DNA of 64,000 nucleotides from CAYLLN01 sp040901775 (GTDB lineage Bacteria; Planctomycetota; Planctomycetia; Pirellulales; Pirellulaceae): positions 1 through 64,000 of the forward strand of contig JBBDYF010000278.1 of the NCBI GenBank assembly GCA_040901775.1, given 5' to 3'. The notes under the pieces are model-generated. The model made no database searches, was not told where the DNA came from, and saw nothing but the letters and a program-made list of their open reading frames with translations. Positions 28,027-36,961 of this stretch are shown piece after piece; the first letter of the stretch is position 1; the number at the start of each line of letters is the position of its first letter. The translations under genes and the position numbers were made by a program.

Positions 28027-29706
28027 TTAATCGGCAAAGACCGACCACACGGACATGTCTTCGCGGAATTCGATCAGCGCGTCGGTAGTTCGATGGCGTT
28101 GGATGATTTCTTCCTTGATTTTGATTTCGAAGGGATCGGTTGGGTTCCAGTCCACATGGGCTGGGTGTTGCGCCTGGATCCGCCTGCCCGTCAGGTCTTC
28201 GTAGATCTTGGCATACCGCGGGTCGGAGGGGGGAATCCGTTTTCCAGTCTTGTCGAGGATCTCATAAATGTCGTAATCCCCGGCGATGTCCTTGCCGGTC
28301 GGCCCATCCTTGACGACGCCGTTTTCGACGACGATGTCCCCGTCCTTTTGATACTGCTTCACCTTTTCGGCCAACTCGCGGAATTCCTCGGCACGCTGGT
28401 CGTAGCGTTTTTTTAACGCCTCATAATGGGGGTGCGATTTGTCGGGAAGCTTCAAGTTCTTTGGGTCGAAGTAGCCTGTTTTAGTTTTGTCGCTCGGACG
28501 GGCGCCGAGCGCAATGTCGTCGTCGTTGATCGTCTTCATCTTGAGTTCTTCCCACTTGGGGACTGCTCCCCGCTTGCGCAGTTTCCTGGCGCTGCCCGCC
28601 GGGCGAAAGCGGACGCGCACTCCGTGTTTGGCCATTTTCGCGCGAATGTCGCGGACGGCCATGTTGGTCATGCCCGCGAGCTGGGATACCGGGGAAAGGT
28701 TTTTCTTTTTTCCGCTCTTTTTGCCCGCCAGCAGCAGCTTGGGCCCCTTTCCCGCGCGGGCCGCCGATGGCAGCGCCGCCGGAACCGCCAGTGCCGGCGG
28801 GTTCAGCGAGAGGCTGGTGGCGTTGTCCGCGGCTTTGCTCCCCTTGAGCAACAGTTGCCGCGCTTTGTCGGCCCCCTTCATCCCCTTGATGGCGGTGCGG
28901 GCCCGGGCACCGAACTGGATCACCTTCAGCGCCGCCTTGCGTGCGACCGCCGACGTGCCCAGGGTCACGATGTCAATGATGAGGAAGGTCCACTCCATCA
29001 TATCGAACAGCATGTCCTCGTATTCTTGCTCGCATTCGACGGAACCCTCTCGTTTGCCCCCCGGCAGGCAGTCTTCGGAGATGATTCGCGGAAGATGCGA
29101 TGGAAAGATAAAGCCGACGACGGCTTTCGCGGCCCCGATCAGCGGCGAATCCGAGGGACTCCACAGGGGCGGGTCCAGGTACATGTTGATCGCCAGCACA
29201 TAGCCGTCGATATCGACGATGATGTCGGCCTTGTTGCCGGACGCCACCTTGTGCTTCGCCGTAGGCGTCGCGCTACCCACGCTTACCCCTCCGGCATCCG
29301 AGACCCATAGATCCCGGCCGGATATCCGATCGGCGGTCACCATGTAGCTGGCGTAGTTGAACGCATAAAAGATCTCCCCTTCCGGCGTCGCGAACAGATT
29401 GTCCGTGCTCACCCCCTGCTGAAAATAGCCGACCAGAACGCCGCAATTATCGACCAGCGGCATCAGCTTGCTGCCGTTGCCCAGAATCGGGCTGTTCCAG
29501 TGCTCCCACTCCGTCGCGAACGCGCCGAAATTCTGATCCTTCCACGTCATCATGGTGAAGTCGCGGAGGTCGGGAAAAGTCAACGCGTCAAAGCGATAGA
29601 AATTGCCCGGTTGGCCGTTCCACCCAGCCACCGTCGAGCGTCCCACGACCTGAAAGCCCTGCGGATTGGTCGGTTCGGGCGCGGGATCGGTGCCGTAGAG
29701 GATCAT
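28027..29706 (-). CDS. Candidate T6SS toxin with ExoY/anthrax-EF-like nucleotidyl cyclase domain
   Basis: 559 residues from the ATG at 29706, which follows AGGGGAAGGAAAA. An in-frame GTG at 29847, with GAGG upstream, would add 47 residues that also read as plausible protein. The N-terminal 200 residues are of unknown fold. Hydrophobic stretches around 175-240 (AAKAVVGFIFP, WTFLIIDIVTLG) may help membrane passage, and a basic helical linker follows. The C-terminal 200 residues show features of class II adenylate cyclase toxins: VRVRFRP followed by a G and then KMKT (basic ATP-contacting part), GDYDIYEI with the D477-Y-D479 metal-binding pair, and AQHPAHVDW with H514/H517. These match the order in ExoY and CyaA (FRP/IRP..K..K, DYD, H). 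It is encoded between clpV and vgrG. No immunity-sized gene lies between it and vgrG (43 bases). Identity is inferred from motifs only. Confidence 0.55.
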   Translation of the reverse strand: MILYGTDPAPEPTNPQGFQVVGRSTVAGWNGQPGNFYRFDALTFPDLRDFTMMTWKDQNFGAFATEWEHWNSPILGNGSKLMPLVDNCGVLVGYFQQGVSTDNLFATPEGEIFYAFNYASYMVTADRISGRDLWVSDAGGVSVGSATPTAKHKVASGNKADIIVDIDGYVLAINMYLDPPLWSPSDSPLIGAAKAVVGFIFPSHLPRIISEDCLPGGKREGSVECEQEYEDMLFDMMEWTFLIIDIVTLGTSAVARKAALKVIQFGARARTAIKGMKGADKARQLLLKGSKAADNATSLSLNPPALAVPAALPSAARAGKGPKLLLAGKKSGKKKNLSPVSQLAGMTNMAVRDIRAKMAKHGVRVRFRPAGSARKLRKRGAVPKWEELKMKTINDDDIALGARPSDKTKTGYFDPKNLKLPDKSHPHYEALKKRYDQRAEEFRELAEKVKQYQKDGDIVVENGVVKDGPTGKDIAGDYDIYEILDKTGKRIPPSDPRYAKIYEDLTGRRIQAQHPAHVDWNPTDPFEIKIKEEIIQRHRTTDALIEFREDMSVWSVFAD

Positions 29707-30019
29707 TTTTCCTTCCCCTGGGCCGCCAACGCCGTCAATCACCAATCGCCCCTCGCGCGGCCGGCCGCAGTGCGTCGGAAAGCCGTTGCCAAAGCCGGGC
29801 ACGTCCAATTCAAACAAAAACGTGCGATGTTTGTCGACCAGGTCCACGGACAGATCCTCGGCAAATTGGGCCCCGGATTGCGCCAGGCACTTTAGTTGCA
29901 GCGAACGCCAACGGCATTGCCGCAGGGGAGTTATCGAGCCGGGCGAGAAAAAGTTGCCTGAATTGCGGCAGGCTTTCCGCCAGGGACGAACGGGATAGGT
30001 TGTTCCGGCGGCTATTTTG
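29707..30019 (-). other. Spacer between clpV and the toxin gene
   Basis: These 313 bases contain the unread upstream part of the toxin frame. From about 29895 down to 29706 the frame reads like protein (for example DKHRTFLFELDVPGF) and begins well at the GTG at 29847, so the toxin gene may start there. Nothing else is seen. Confidence 0.4.
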
Positions 30020-32713
30020 TCACTCGATTTGATATTGGAAATCGCCGCCGTCATTGACACTCACCCGAATGCTCTTGAACGCTTGCCCTTCGGCCATGTG
30101 CCCCAAGATTTGTCCCGAAATCTCGGGCAAGACCTTGCCGGTGAGAATATGGTCCACGTTGCGAGCGCCGCTTTCCACCTCGCGGCAGCGCTCGCGAACC
30201 GCCTCGACCACGGCTTCGTCGAAGGTGAAGGCCGCCCGGTGATTCTCTCGCATGCGGACGGCGATCCGCCCCAATTGCAGGCGAATGATCTGCCGCAGCA
30301 CGTCGTCCGCCAGCGGATAATAGGGGGTGACGATCATCCGCCCCAAAAAGGCCGGTTTGAACACCTTGAGCAGCTCGGGCCGCAGCGCCTCGGCCAGGGC
30401 GGGGGGCTCGGGCCGAGTTTCCGGGTCGGCACACAGCTTCATCACCGCGTCGGTGCCGACGTTCGAGGTGAGAATGATCACGGTGTTCTTGAAGTCGATC
30501 TCGCGTCCCTCGGAATCCTCCAGAACCCCCTTGTCGAAGACCTGATAAAACAGCTCCATCACGTCGTTGTGGGCCTTTTCGATCTCGTCGAGCAGCACCA
30601 CCGAATACGGCTTGCGGCGGACGGCCTCGGTCAGCACGCCCCCTTCGCCATAGCCGACGTAGCCGGGGGGCGAGCCCTTCAGGCTCGAGACAGTGTGCGC
30701 CTCCTGATATTCCGACATGTTGATGACGACCATGTTCTTTTCGCCGCCATACAAAATGTCGGCCAGGGCCATGGCGGTTTCGGTCTTGCCGACGCCGCTG
30801 GGGCCGACCATCATGAACACGCCGATCGGGCGGCGCGGATCGACCAGGTTGGCGCGGGCGGTGCGGATCCGCTGGCCGATCACATCCAGCGCGTGCGATT
30901 GGCCGATAATTCGCTCTTCCAGCTTTTCCTTGAGCGCCAGCACCGTTTTAATTTCGTCGGTCACCATTTTACCGACAGGAATGCCGGTCCAGCCGGAAAC
31001 CACCTCGGCGATGGTCTGCGACGTGACGCACACCTGCATCAAAGGGAGTTCCCCCTGCAATTGCAGCAGCTTGGCCGTTTGCTGTTCGAGCTCGCCGCGC
31101 AAGGCGTCCAGATTTTTTGGGGGCGCCTTGCCGACGTTGGCGGCGACCACCGTCTTCGTGGAATCTCGATCGCCATTGGACGACGGCTCGATGGCCGCTT
31201 CCAACTCGTCGCGAAGCTGGCGAATCCGCGCGACCAGCTCCGTTTCGTCCTTCCACTGAGCTTCCAGTTTGGCCAGGTTGGCCTGGGTTTCGACCTGGGT
31301 AGCGACGGTCTCGGCGATTGTTTCCGCGTGCCCGCCGTCCACCGCTTCCTCCCGATGCAGGGCCAGTAACTGACGGTCGAGCGACTCGGCCCGCCGGCGC
31401 AAGTCCTCGACGGCGGGGGGAACGGTGTGCTGGCTGATCGCGACCCGCGCGGCGGCCGTATCGAGCAGGCTCACCGCCTTGTCGGGCAATTGCCGCCCGG
31501 TGATGTAGCGATGCGACAGGCGAACGGCGTCTCGAATCGCCTCGTTCAGAACCCGCAGCCCGTGATGCTTTTCGAGCACCGGCGCCAAGCCGCGCATCAT
31601 GTTGATCGCTTGCTCTTCGTCCGGCTCCTCGACTTTCACCACCTGAAAGCGTCTGGCCAGCGCCGCGTCCTTTTCGAAGTACTTTTTGTATTCCGACCAG
31701 GTGGTGGCGGCGATCGTGCGCAATTCGCCCCGGGCGAGGGCCGGCTTGAGCAGGTTGGCCGCGTCGCCTTGCCCCGCCGACCCCCCGGCGCCAATGATGG
31801 TGTGGGCTTCGTCGATGAACAGGATGATCGGACGGGGCGACGCCTTGACCTCTTGAATGACCGATTTCAAGCGGTTCTCGAACTCTCCCCGCACGCCGGC
31901 CCCCGCCTGCAACAGGCCCAGGTCGAGCGACCGGAGCGATACGTTTTTCAGCGGTTCGGGCACGTCGCCGGCAGCGATCCGCAGCGCAAACCCTTCGACG
32001 ACCGCGGTTTTTCCCACACCCGCCTCGCCGGTCAGGATCGGATTGTTCTGCCGCCGCCGCATCAAAATATCGACCAACTGGCGGACTTCAAAATCCCGGC
32101 CCAGCACCGGATCGATGTGCCCCTCCTTGGCGCGCGCCGTCAGATCGACCGTAAACTGATCGAGAGCCGTGGTTCCCGCGGCAGGAGCGCCCTCTGTCGG
32201 TCCCGCGGCCAGCCCTCCTTCCGCCCGTCCGCCCGTATCTTCGGCCGAGCCGCTGGTGACGTCGCGCAGCTCTTTTTGCAGGGCTTCGACCGAGATTCGG
32301 CCGAGCTGCGTGGAACTGGAAAGGGCGAGCGTCGCCAGGTCGGGCGCTGCCAAGAGCGCCAGCAACAAATGCCCCGTTCGAATTTCCGTGGCCCCATATT
32401 CCACCGAGGCAAACAGCCACGCTTCGCGAACCAAGTCCATGATTTTGGGCGAGAGCGACGGCACGCGGGCGTTGCCCGTCTTGAACTTTTCGATCGTCCC
32501 GACCAGATCGCGTTCGAGTCGCGCCCGCTCGACCTCGAAGTGCTTCAGCAGTCGGGCCAGGTCGCCGTCTTGCGATTCCAGCATTTTCAGCAGCCAGTGC
32601 TCGATTTCGACGTTGTAGTGGCTGCGCGACGAGCACAACCCGGCTGCATTCTCGAGGGCCCGGCGCGACGTCTCGTTCAACTTTCCAATCAAGAATTTGA
32701 GAGTCAGGGACAT
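30020..32713 (-). CDS. clpV: T6SS sheath-recycling AAA+ ATPase ClpV (TssH)
   Basis: 897 residues. A Clp N-terminal domain (MSLTLKFLIGKLNETSRRAL, the sheath-helix binding part) is followed by AAA domain 1 with Walker A GEAGVGKT near residue 230 and Walker B ILFIDEAH, a short coiled middle domain, and AAA domain 2 with Walker A GPSGVGKT and VVLLDEIEKAH. It is similar to ClpB, but the T6SS location and short middle domain identify ClpV, which unfolds contracted TssBC sheath so that the subunits can be reused. Both nucleotide sites look intact. It lies 109 bases behind tssG on the same strand. Confidence 0.95.
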   Translation of the reverse strand: MSLTLKFLIGKLNETSRRALENAAGLCSSRSHYNVEIEHWLLKMLESQDGDLARLLKHFEVERARLERDLVGTIEKFKTGNARVPSLSPKIMDLVREAWLFASVEYGATEIRTGHLLLALLAAPDLATLALSSSTQLGRISVEALQKELRDVTSGSAEDTGGRAEGGLAAGPTEGAPAAGTTALDQFTVDLTARAKEGHIDPVLGRDFEVRQLVDILMRRRQNNPILTGEAGVGKTAVVEGFALRIAAGDVPEPLKNVSLRSLDLGLLQAGAGVRGEFENRLKSVIQEVKASPRPIILFIDEAHTIIGAGGSAGQGDAANLLKPALARGELRTIAATTWSEYKKYFEKDAALARRFQVVKVEEPDEEQAINMMRGLAPVLEKHHGLRVLNEAIRDAVRLSHRYITGRQLPDKAVSLLDTAAARVAISQHTVPPAVEDLRRRAESLDRQLLALHREEAVDGGHAETIAETVATQVETQANLAKLEAQWKDETELVARIRQLRDELEAAIEPSSNGDRDSTKTVVAANVGKAPPKNLDALRGELEQQTAKLLQLQGELPLMQVCVTSQTIAEVVSGWTGIPVGKMVTDEIKTVLALKEKLEERIIGQSHALDVIGQRIRTARANLVDPRRPIGVFMMVGPSGVGKTETAMALADILYGGEKNMVVINMSEYQEAHTVSSLKGSPPGYVGYGEGGVLTEAVRRKPYSVVLLDEIEKAHNDVMELFYQVFDKGVLEDSEGREIDFKNTVIILTSNVGTDAVMKLCADPETRPEPPALAEALRPELLKVFKPAFLGRMIVTPYYPLADDVLRQIIRLQLGRIAVRMRENHRAAFTFDEAVVEAVRERCREVESGARNVDHILTGKVLPEISGQILGHMAEGQAFKSIRVSVNDGGDFQYQIE

Positions 32714-32822
32714 AGCGTGATTCCTTATGGTGGGACGGTCTCAAACCGCCGGGAGGATGTCGGATTGCGATGCATGATGACCGGTAGAGGGGAGCCAGTG
32801 CAACTATCGACCGCGTGGCGGG

Positions 32823-34055
32823 TCAAGCTCCCATCGAGACGTCGTCGGAAACCGAGAACACCGCATCATCGACCGGCGCGGCAAACGGCTGGTTGCGCAG
32901 CCAGGTATTCCAGCCCAGCCGCGGCGCGCGGGCATCGGCGGCCCCCAGTTGGCACCACGGGGCCTCGGGACCGACCAGCGTCGGCTGGATGTCGAAATCG
33001 AAGGTCGCCCCGACATACAGCCGAACGAGCTGGGCCAAAGCTCGATAGCTCTTTCCAACCGGCAAATAGTGCTGAAACTGCTCGAACGAAAGCGGCCCCA
33101 GCCGAACGCGGAACCGGCCTTGAACTTCCCAGGTGCGCGAGCCGGCGACCGTATTCTCGCCCAGGCGAGGTTCGCAAATACTGACCGCCTGCCCCGGCTT
33201 TGGCTTCGATCCCAGCGGTTCGGCCGAGTTGCCCGAACCGAGACACGTTTGATACTCGACCGGCAGCTTCACCCATTGTCCCACGAAGGGGACGATCTGC
33301 ACGGCAACCTGGAAGTAACCGGCCACCAACCGGCTCAGCCCCGCCGAACTGCGGTGGGATTGCGCCAAGTGCCCGGCGAAATGACGCAGGCCGTCGTCGG
33401 GCACGTCGATTCGCTCGGCGGGCATTTGCCGAACCGATTCCTTGTATCGCAGGCGGGGCGTCCCCATTCCCGCCAGGTCGAGCAGCATCTGCGAAAACAG
33501 ATCGATCCGCGGCCGCTCGTCGAGCAAGAAGCCGCGCAGCTTTTGCGGCCCCTGGGCCCCGCGCCACTTTTGCCGGGCGGCCGCCTGTTCGTAGGTCAGG
33601 TAAAAGCGGTATTTCTCGCCCGCCTTCGCAAACAGCTTGAGCAACCGGTGATTGAACAGATCGAGAAAGTCGCGCAGCACAAGGTCGCCGCGGCGCACGC
33701 GCTGCATGACCAGCTCGGAATACGGCCTGGGTAGCGCGCCCAACGGGCCGGTCAAACCGAAAAACGCGACGGTCATTTCCACCGGCCGATCGTCGCCGGC
33801 TGGCTTGACGATGTCCCAGATCTCCGAGGCAGGAAACGACAGCGACTGCAGCGACCGGAAACGGAGCCGGGCCGACAAGCCGTCGGGTTCTTCGTCCGCC
33901 AGGGGCTGCGACTTCCCCATCCGGGCCAAAACTCGCAGCGCGGCAAAGAACTCGAAACGATACGGCTCGGACCAGAGCATCTCTTCGAGCGACGGTTCCT
34001 CCAGCGGCTCGCCTGGAGCGGATCGCTGCGTCGTGCTGGCGGGGGGCTGGTTCAT
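32823..34055 (-). CDS. tssG: T6SS baseplate protein TssG
   Basis: 410 residues from the ATG at 34055, 11 bases after the tssF stop. Family features include SLEEMLWSEPYRFEFFAALR near the start, RLRFRSLQSLSFPASEIWDI, VEMTVAFFGLTGPLGALPRPY and QRVRRGDLVLRDFLDLFNHR, all typical of TssG/VasB/ImpH. TssG joins TssE, TssF and TssK in the baseplate wedge around VgrG. The reading frame stays open far upstream into tssF (to 35075), but that part is only a shadow. There is no sign of damage. Confidence 0.93.
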   Translation of the reverse strand: MNQPPASTTQRSAPGEPLEEPSLEEMLWSEPYRFEFFAALRVLARMGKSQPLADEEPDGLSARLRFRSLQSLSFPASEIWDIVKPAGDDRPVEMTVAFFGLTGPLGALPRPYSELVMQRVRRGDLVLRDFLDLFNHRLLKLFAKAGEKYRFYLTYEQAAARQKWRGAQGPQKLRGFLLDERPRIDLFSQMLLDLAGMGTPRLRYKESVRQMPAERIDVPDDGLRHFAGHLAQSHRSSAGLSRLVAGYFQVAVQIVPFVGQWVKLPVEYQTCLGSGNSAEPLGSKPKPGQAVSICEPRLGENTVAGSRTWEVQGRFRVRLGPLSFEQFQHYLPVGKSYRALAQLVRLYVGATFDFDIQPTLVGPEAPWCQLGAADARAPRLGWNTWLRNQPFAAPVDDAVFSVSDDVSMGA

Positions 34056-34066
34056 AGCCGACTCTT

Positions 34067-35914
34067 TCAGGCCAGGGTCAGGTTTCCGGTTCTGGGCGTC
34101 CAACGTTTCTCCCAGTATTCGCGTTGTTTCGAGCGCGCGATCAGGCGGGTAAACGAGTTGATCGATGTGTACTGGGCCAAGAATCGTTCGAGCACGCTGG
34201 CCAACAGGTAGAAACCGGTTCCGGGGTAACGCTCGTCGTCGAACGTGACGGTCACATCCAGCCCGCGACAAAAACCGCGGATGTGCCCCTCGCGGATCGG
34301 AGCAATCCCGCGACCGCAGCCGACCGCGAACAACCCGTCGATCTGTTGCGCGGTCGAGGAAGACTGCGTGTAGTCGTACAGCCGCAGCACCTCGCGGAGG
34401 GCGGCCGCTCCGTCGGGACCGCCGGTAATCGACAAGTGGTTCAGGGCCAGATGCGAAACGAGCCGCCAGCGGTTGGTCTTCGCCGGGAGCCGCAGGGGGC
34501 GGGTCGGTTCGACGGGCGTCGTGATGCGCCGCACGGGGGACTGGCCTGCTAACTGGAACTGCCAATCCACGCTGCCCGTCTTTTGCACGTCGGCGGGGAG
34601 GTTGCGGTTGGTGCAGGTCGTCTTGACCAGCACGATTTCGGTCGCGGGCTGCGTCGGCTGAAAGTGGGAATCGACGAGGGCCAAATAGACGTCGGTTCCC
34701 GGATCGCCGGCCTGCACCGACGGCTCGCGGTAGTGATACCAAAAGGCGATCTCTTCGCTGACCTTCGAATGGTCGCGGAGCGAATAAAACGGCTCGTAGC
34801 GGACTACCTGGCGGGTTTCCGGATGGATGCTTTCCACCTCGTCGATCGAATACACCTCGAGCGCCTCGTGCCACGAAACGTGCGGAACCACCAAGTTTTG
34901 CGTCTTGGTGCGGGTCAGGCGGATCGGCGCCGCCGACTGCGTGAACAGGTTCACCACCGGAGTGCAACCAAGGCGGAACGTATCGGCCTTGACGCGGCTT
35001 TCGAGCTGCGGCGCCGCCCGGTTCAAAAATAGAATGAGCTCCACCGACTGATTCGCCGCGAGCCGCTCCAGGCATTCCAACGACGTCAGATCGAAGAACA
35101 GGAACTTCTGCGGAAAGGCGAAATACTCGCTCAGCAGCCGATAGCCTGGGAAAGAACGGGGCCCGTAGGGGAGCATTCCTTCTTCGTCCAGGAATCCGAC
35201 GGGGTGGATCGCCGAGGGGGGCAGAACGGCCATCGAGCGAGCCGGGGGCGCGTCGGGTACGCGGATCAGCACGTTGGTGACGTGATTGAACACCAATTCA
35301 TAAAGCTGCGTCGTCGTCGGCAAGTCGCCGCTGAGAAAGAACCGCAAACCGCGGATGCCCAGTTTGTGCAGCGGCGCCGCGCCGGTGCAAGTCAGCTCGA
35401 TCCGCAGCGCCCCTTCTGCATCGCGCGAGGCGGGGGGCGTCACCACGTCGGCGCCAAAGGGGCTGCTCTCGTAGCGGGAACGCTCCACCTTGAGCGGCCA
35501 CAGGGTGGTGGGCATCGTCGTCCGAAAGCGGCACGACACGCCGGCGATCTCGCGCGAGAACATCTCCGTCTGGCTGGGAATGGTCGGCCCTGTGGTCAGG
35601 CCCGCTTGCGATGCGTCCAGGTGCAACTGGGCGATCGCCATCGACGGGATCGGCGCGAGGTAGTGTGGGTACAGCATTCCCAGCAGCGCATCGACCAACT
35701 CGGGAAATTCGTCCTTCAGTTTGACTTGCAGCCGCGCCGTCAGAAAGGCGAACGCCTCGATCAGCCGTTCGACGTGCGGATCTTGCGACACGCCCGTGTC
35801 GTCGCTGAGCATCAGCCGGCCGGCGATCGCCGGGCGTTGCTGGGCGAACTCCCGGCCCAGCTTGCGAATCGCGGCCAGCTCGTTCTCGTACTCGTTTTCC
35901 AGGCGGATCGACAT
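34067..35914 (-). CDS. tssF: T6SS baseplate protein TssF
   Basis: 615 residues, the usual length for TssF/VasA/ImpG. The start is highly typical: MSIRLENEYENELAAIRKLG, then FAQQRPAIAGRL and DPHVERLIEAFAFLTARLQV, LVDALLGMLYPHYLAPIPSM. The C-terminal half contains DVTVTFDDERYPGTGFYLLA and LERFLAQYTSINSFTRLIAR, conserved in the family. It forms the wedge with two copies per TssG. It lies 227 bases downstream of tssE and is followed at once by tssG, so tssF-tssG form a tight pair. Confidence 0.95.
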   Translation of the reverse strand: MSIRLENEYENELAAIRKLGREFAQQRPAIAGRLMLSDDTGVSQDPHVERLIEAFAFLTARLQVKLKDEFPELVDALLGMLYPHYLAPIPSMAIAQLHLDASQAGLTTGPTIPSQTEMFSREIAGVSCRFRTTMPTTLWPLKVERSRYESSPFGADVVTPPASRDAEGALRIELTCTGAAPLHKLGIRGLRFFLSGDLPTTTQLYELVFNHVTNVLIRVPDAPPARSMAVLPPSAIHPVGFLDEEGMLPYGPRSFPGYRLLSEYFAFPQKFLFFDLTSLECLERLAANQSVELILFLNRAAPQLESRVKADTFRLGCTPVVNLFTQSAAPIRLTRTKTQNLVVPHVSWHEALEVYSIDEVESIHPETRQVVRYEPFYSLRDHSKVSEEIAFWYHYREPSVQAGDPGTDVYLALVDSHFQPTQPATEIVLVKTTCTNRNLPADVQKTGSVDWQFQLAGQSPVRRITTPVEPTRPLRLPAKTNRWRLVSHLALNHLSITGGPDGAAALREVLRLYDYTQSSSTAQQIDGLFAVGCGRGIAPIREGHIRGFCRGLDVTVTFDDERYPGTGFYLLASVLERFLAQYTSINSFTRLIARSKQREYWEKRWTPRTGNLTLA

Positions 35915-36141
35915 GGAGTATTCCTACGAGAAACTCGCGTTCCCAAAAAACCACTTCGGTAGCTTCATCCCAGAGGATTTTGAACAGAAGTTAACGAAGA
36001 GAACAAAGAGGAATAGAAGCGGAGTTGGATCAGCGAATCCAGCCTTCGTTTCCTTTATTACCTTCTGTTTATTTCCCTCATTGCTTGCTTTGGCACTGCC
36101 ATTGTTTTCGCGAAATGTCGAAAAGGTGTTTCGTTCGTCCC

Positions 36142-36639
36142 TCACGCGCCCCCCGATTCGACGACCTGCCAGCGGCCGCTCCCCTTTTCGATCAGCGTGT
36201 CGAACGTGACCGGAACCGGAGAGGGCGAGACGCGCAAGAGAGCCTCGACGCAAATCCGCAGGCCGCGACCCGTCGCCCGGTCGGCAGCCACCGACACGAC
36301 TCGCACGCTGTCCAACCGCGGCTCGAACTTCCGAATCGTGCGTTCGATGATGGCTTGCAATTGTTGACGGTGGTCGGGAACGCTGGGGTTGAGTGTGGAA
36401 AGTTCAGGCAAGCCATACGTCAGCAGCGAGCGCGACAGTTCGTCCTCTTCCGAGAACTCGGACGACACCGATTGCCGGGTATTAAACAAATCTTGCAAGT
36501 CGCGGCGCACCGCCTCTTGCAGTTCGCCTACCGACTGCCCCCGGATCCCCAATTCGGTGCTGGGCTCGTCTCCCCGCGGCTCGATCAAACGATCCAGAAT
36601 CGAAGGGACGAGAGGAGTCGTTTTTCCGGTTGGATTCAT
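36142..36639 (-). CDS. tssE: T6SS baseplate protein TssE (gp25-like)
   Basis: 165 residues from the ATG at 36639; a GTG at 36672 would add 11. TssE is the T4 gp25-like part that links the baseplate to the first sheath ring. Visible family sequence: PSILDRLIEP at the start, LQEAVRRDLQDLFNTRQ, LLTYGLPELSTLNP (the conserved YGLPDL-type turn) and RTIRKFEPRLDSVRV (the EPRL motif). It is the first gene of the minus arm, divergent from tssK across a 320-base region likely to hold both promoters. Confidence 0.93.
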   Translation of the reverse strand: MNPTGKTTPLVPSILDRLIEPRGDEPSTELGIRGQSVGELQEAVRRDLQDLFNTRQSVSSEFSEEDELSRSLLTYGLPELSTLNPSVPDHRQQLQAIIERTIRKFEPRLDSVRVVSVAADRATGRGLRICVEALLRVSPSPVPVTFDTLIEKGSGRWQVVESGGA

Positions 36640-36961
36640 GGATTCGTCTGCCGTAACGACCGCTTGGGTCACGGGGATGCCCAGAAATCGCCGGGCCCCT
36701 AGCGTTACACACTGCGATACACTCTACCGATTCTCGCCTCCAGGTGGGAGAGAATCCGCCCTGCCCAGCCGATGTGGTACAATCCGCCCAGCCTGCAGCG
36801 GAACCGGGCCAAGCTGAACGCGGCAAACCAGGAAAACATTCATTCGGCCGAGTAACTGTCATTCTGGGGGCGGCAGTGCGACCGCCAGCGGGCGGCTGCC
36901 GATGAGGTTGATCGGCGGCCGCACCAGAATCAGACCACCTTCGTTTTTTCGAGCCGTTTCC
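36640..36961. promoter_or_regulatory. Divergent regulatory region between tssE and tssK
   Basis: A hairpin GATTCTC/GAGAATC (36729-36756) with inner CTCC/GGGAG pairing lies in the middle. An extended -10 (TGG plus TACAAT, 36775-36783) without a clear -35 could serve tssK. The region is well placed to switch both arms of the T6SS island. No site for the local FliA-like sigma factor can be recognised with confidence. Confidence 0.4.

Noticed and set aside
31427..33184. 585-codon plus-strand frame opposite clpV and tssG
   Set aside because: It is a shadow of the T6SS genes, crosses their boundaries and has no domain.
34056..35075. Upstream extension of the tssG frame to 750 codons
   Set aside because: This part overlaps tssF in another frame and shows no family sequence; canonical TssG begins at 34055.
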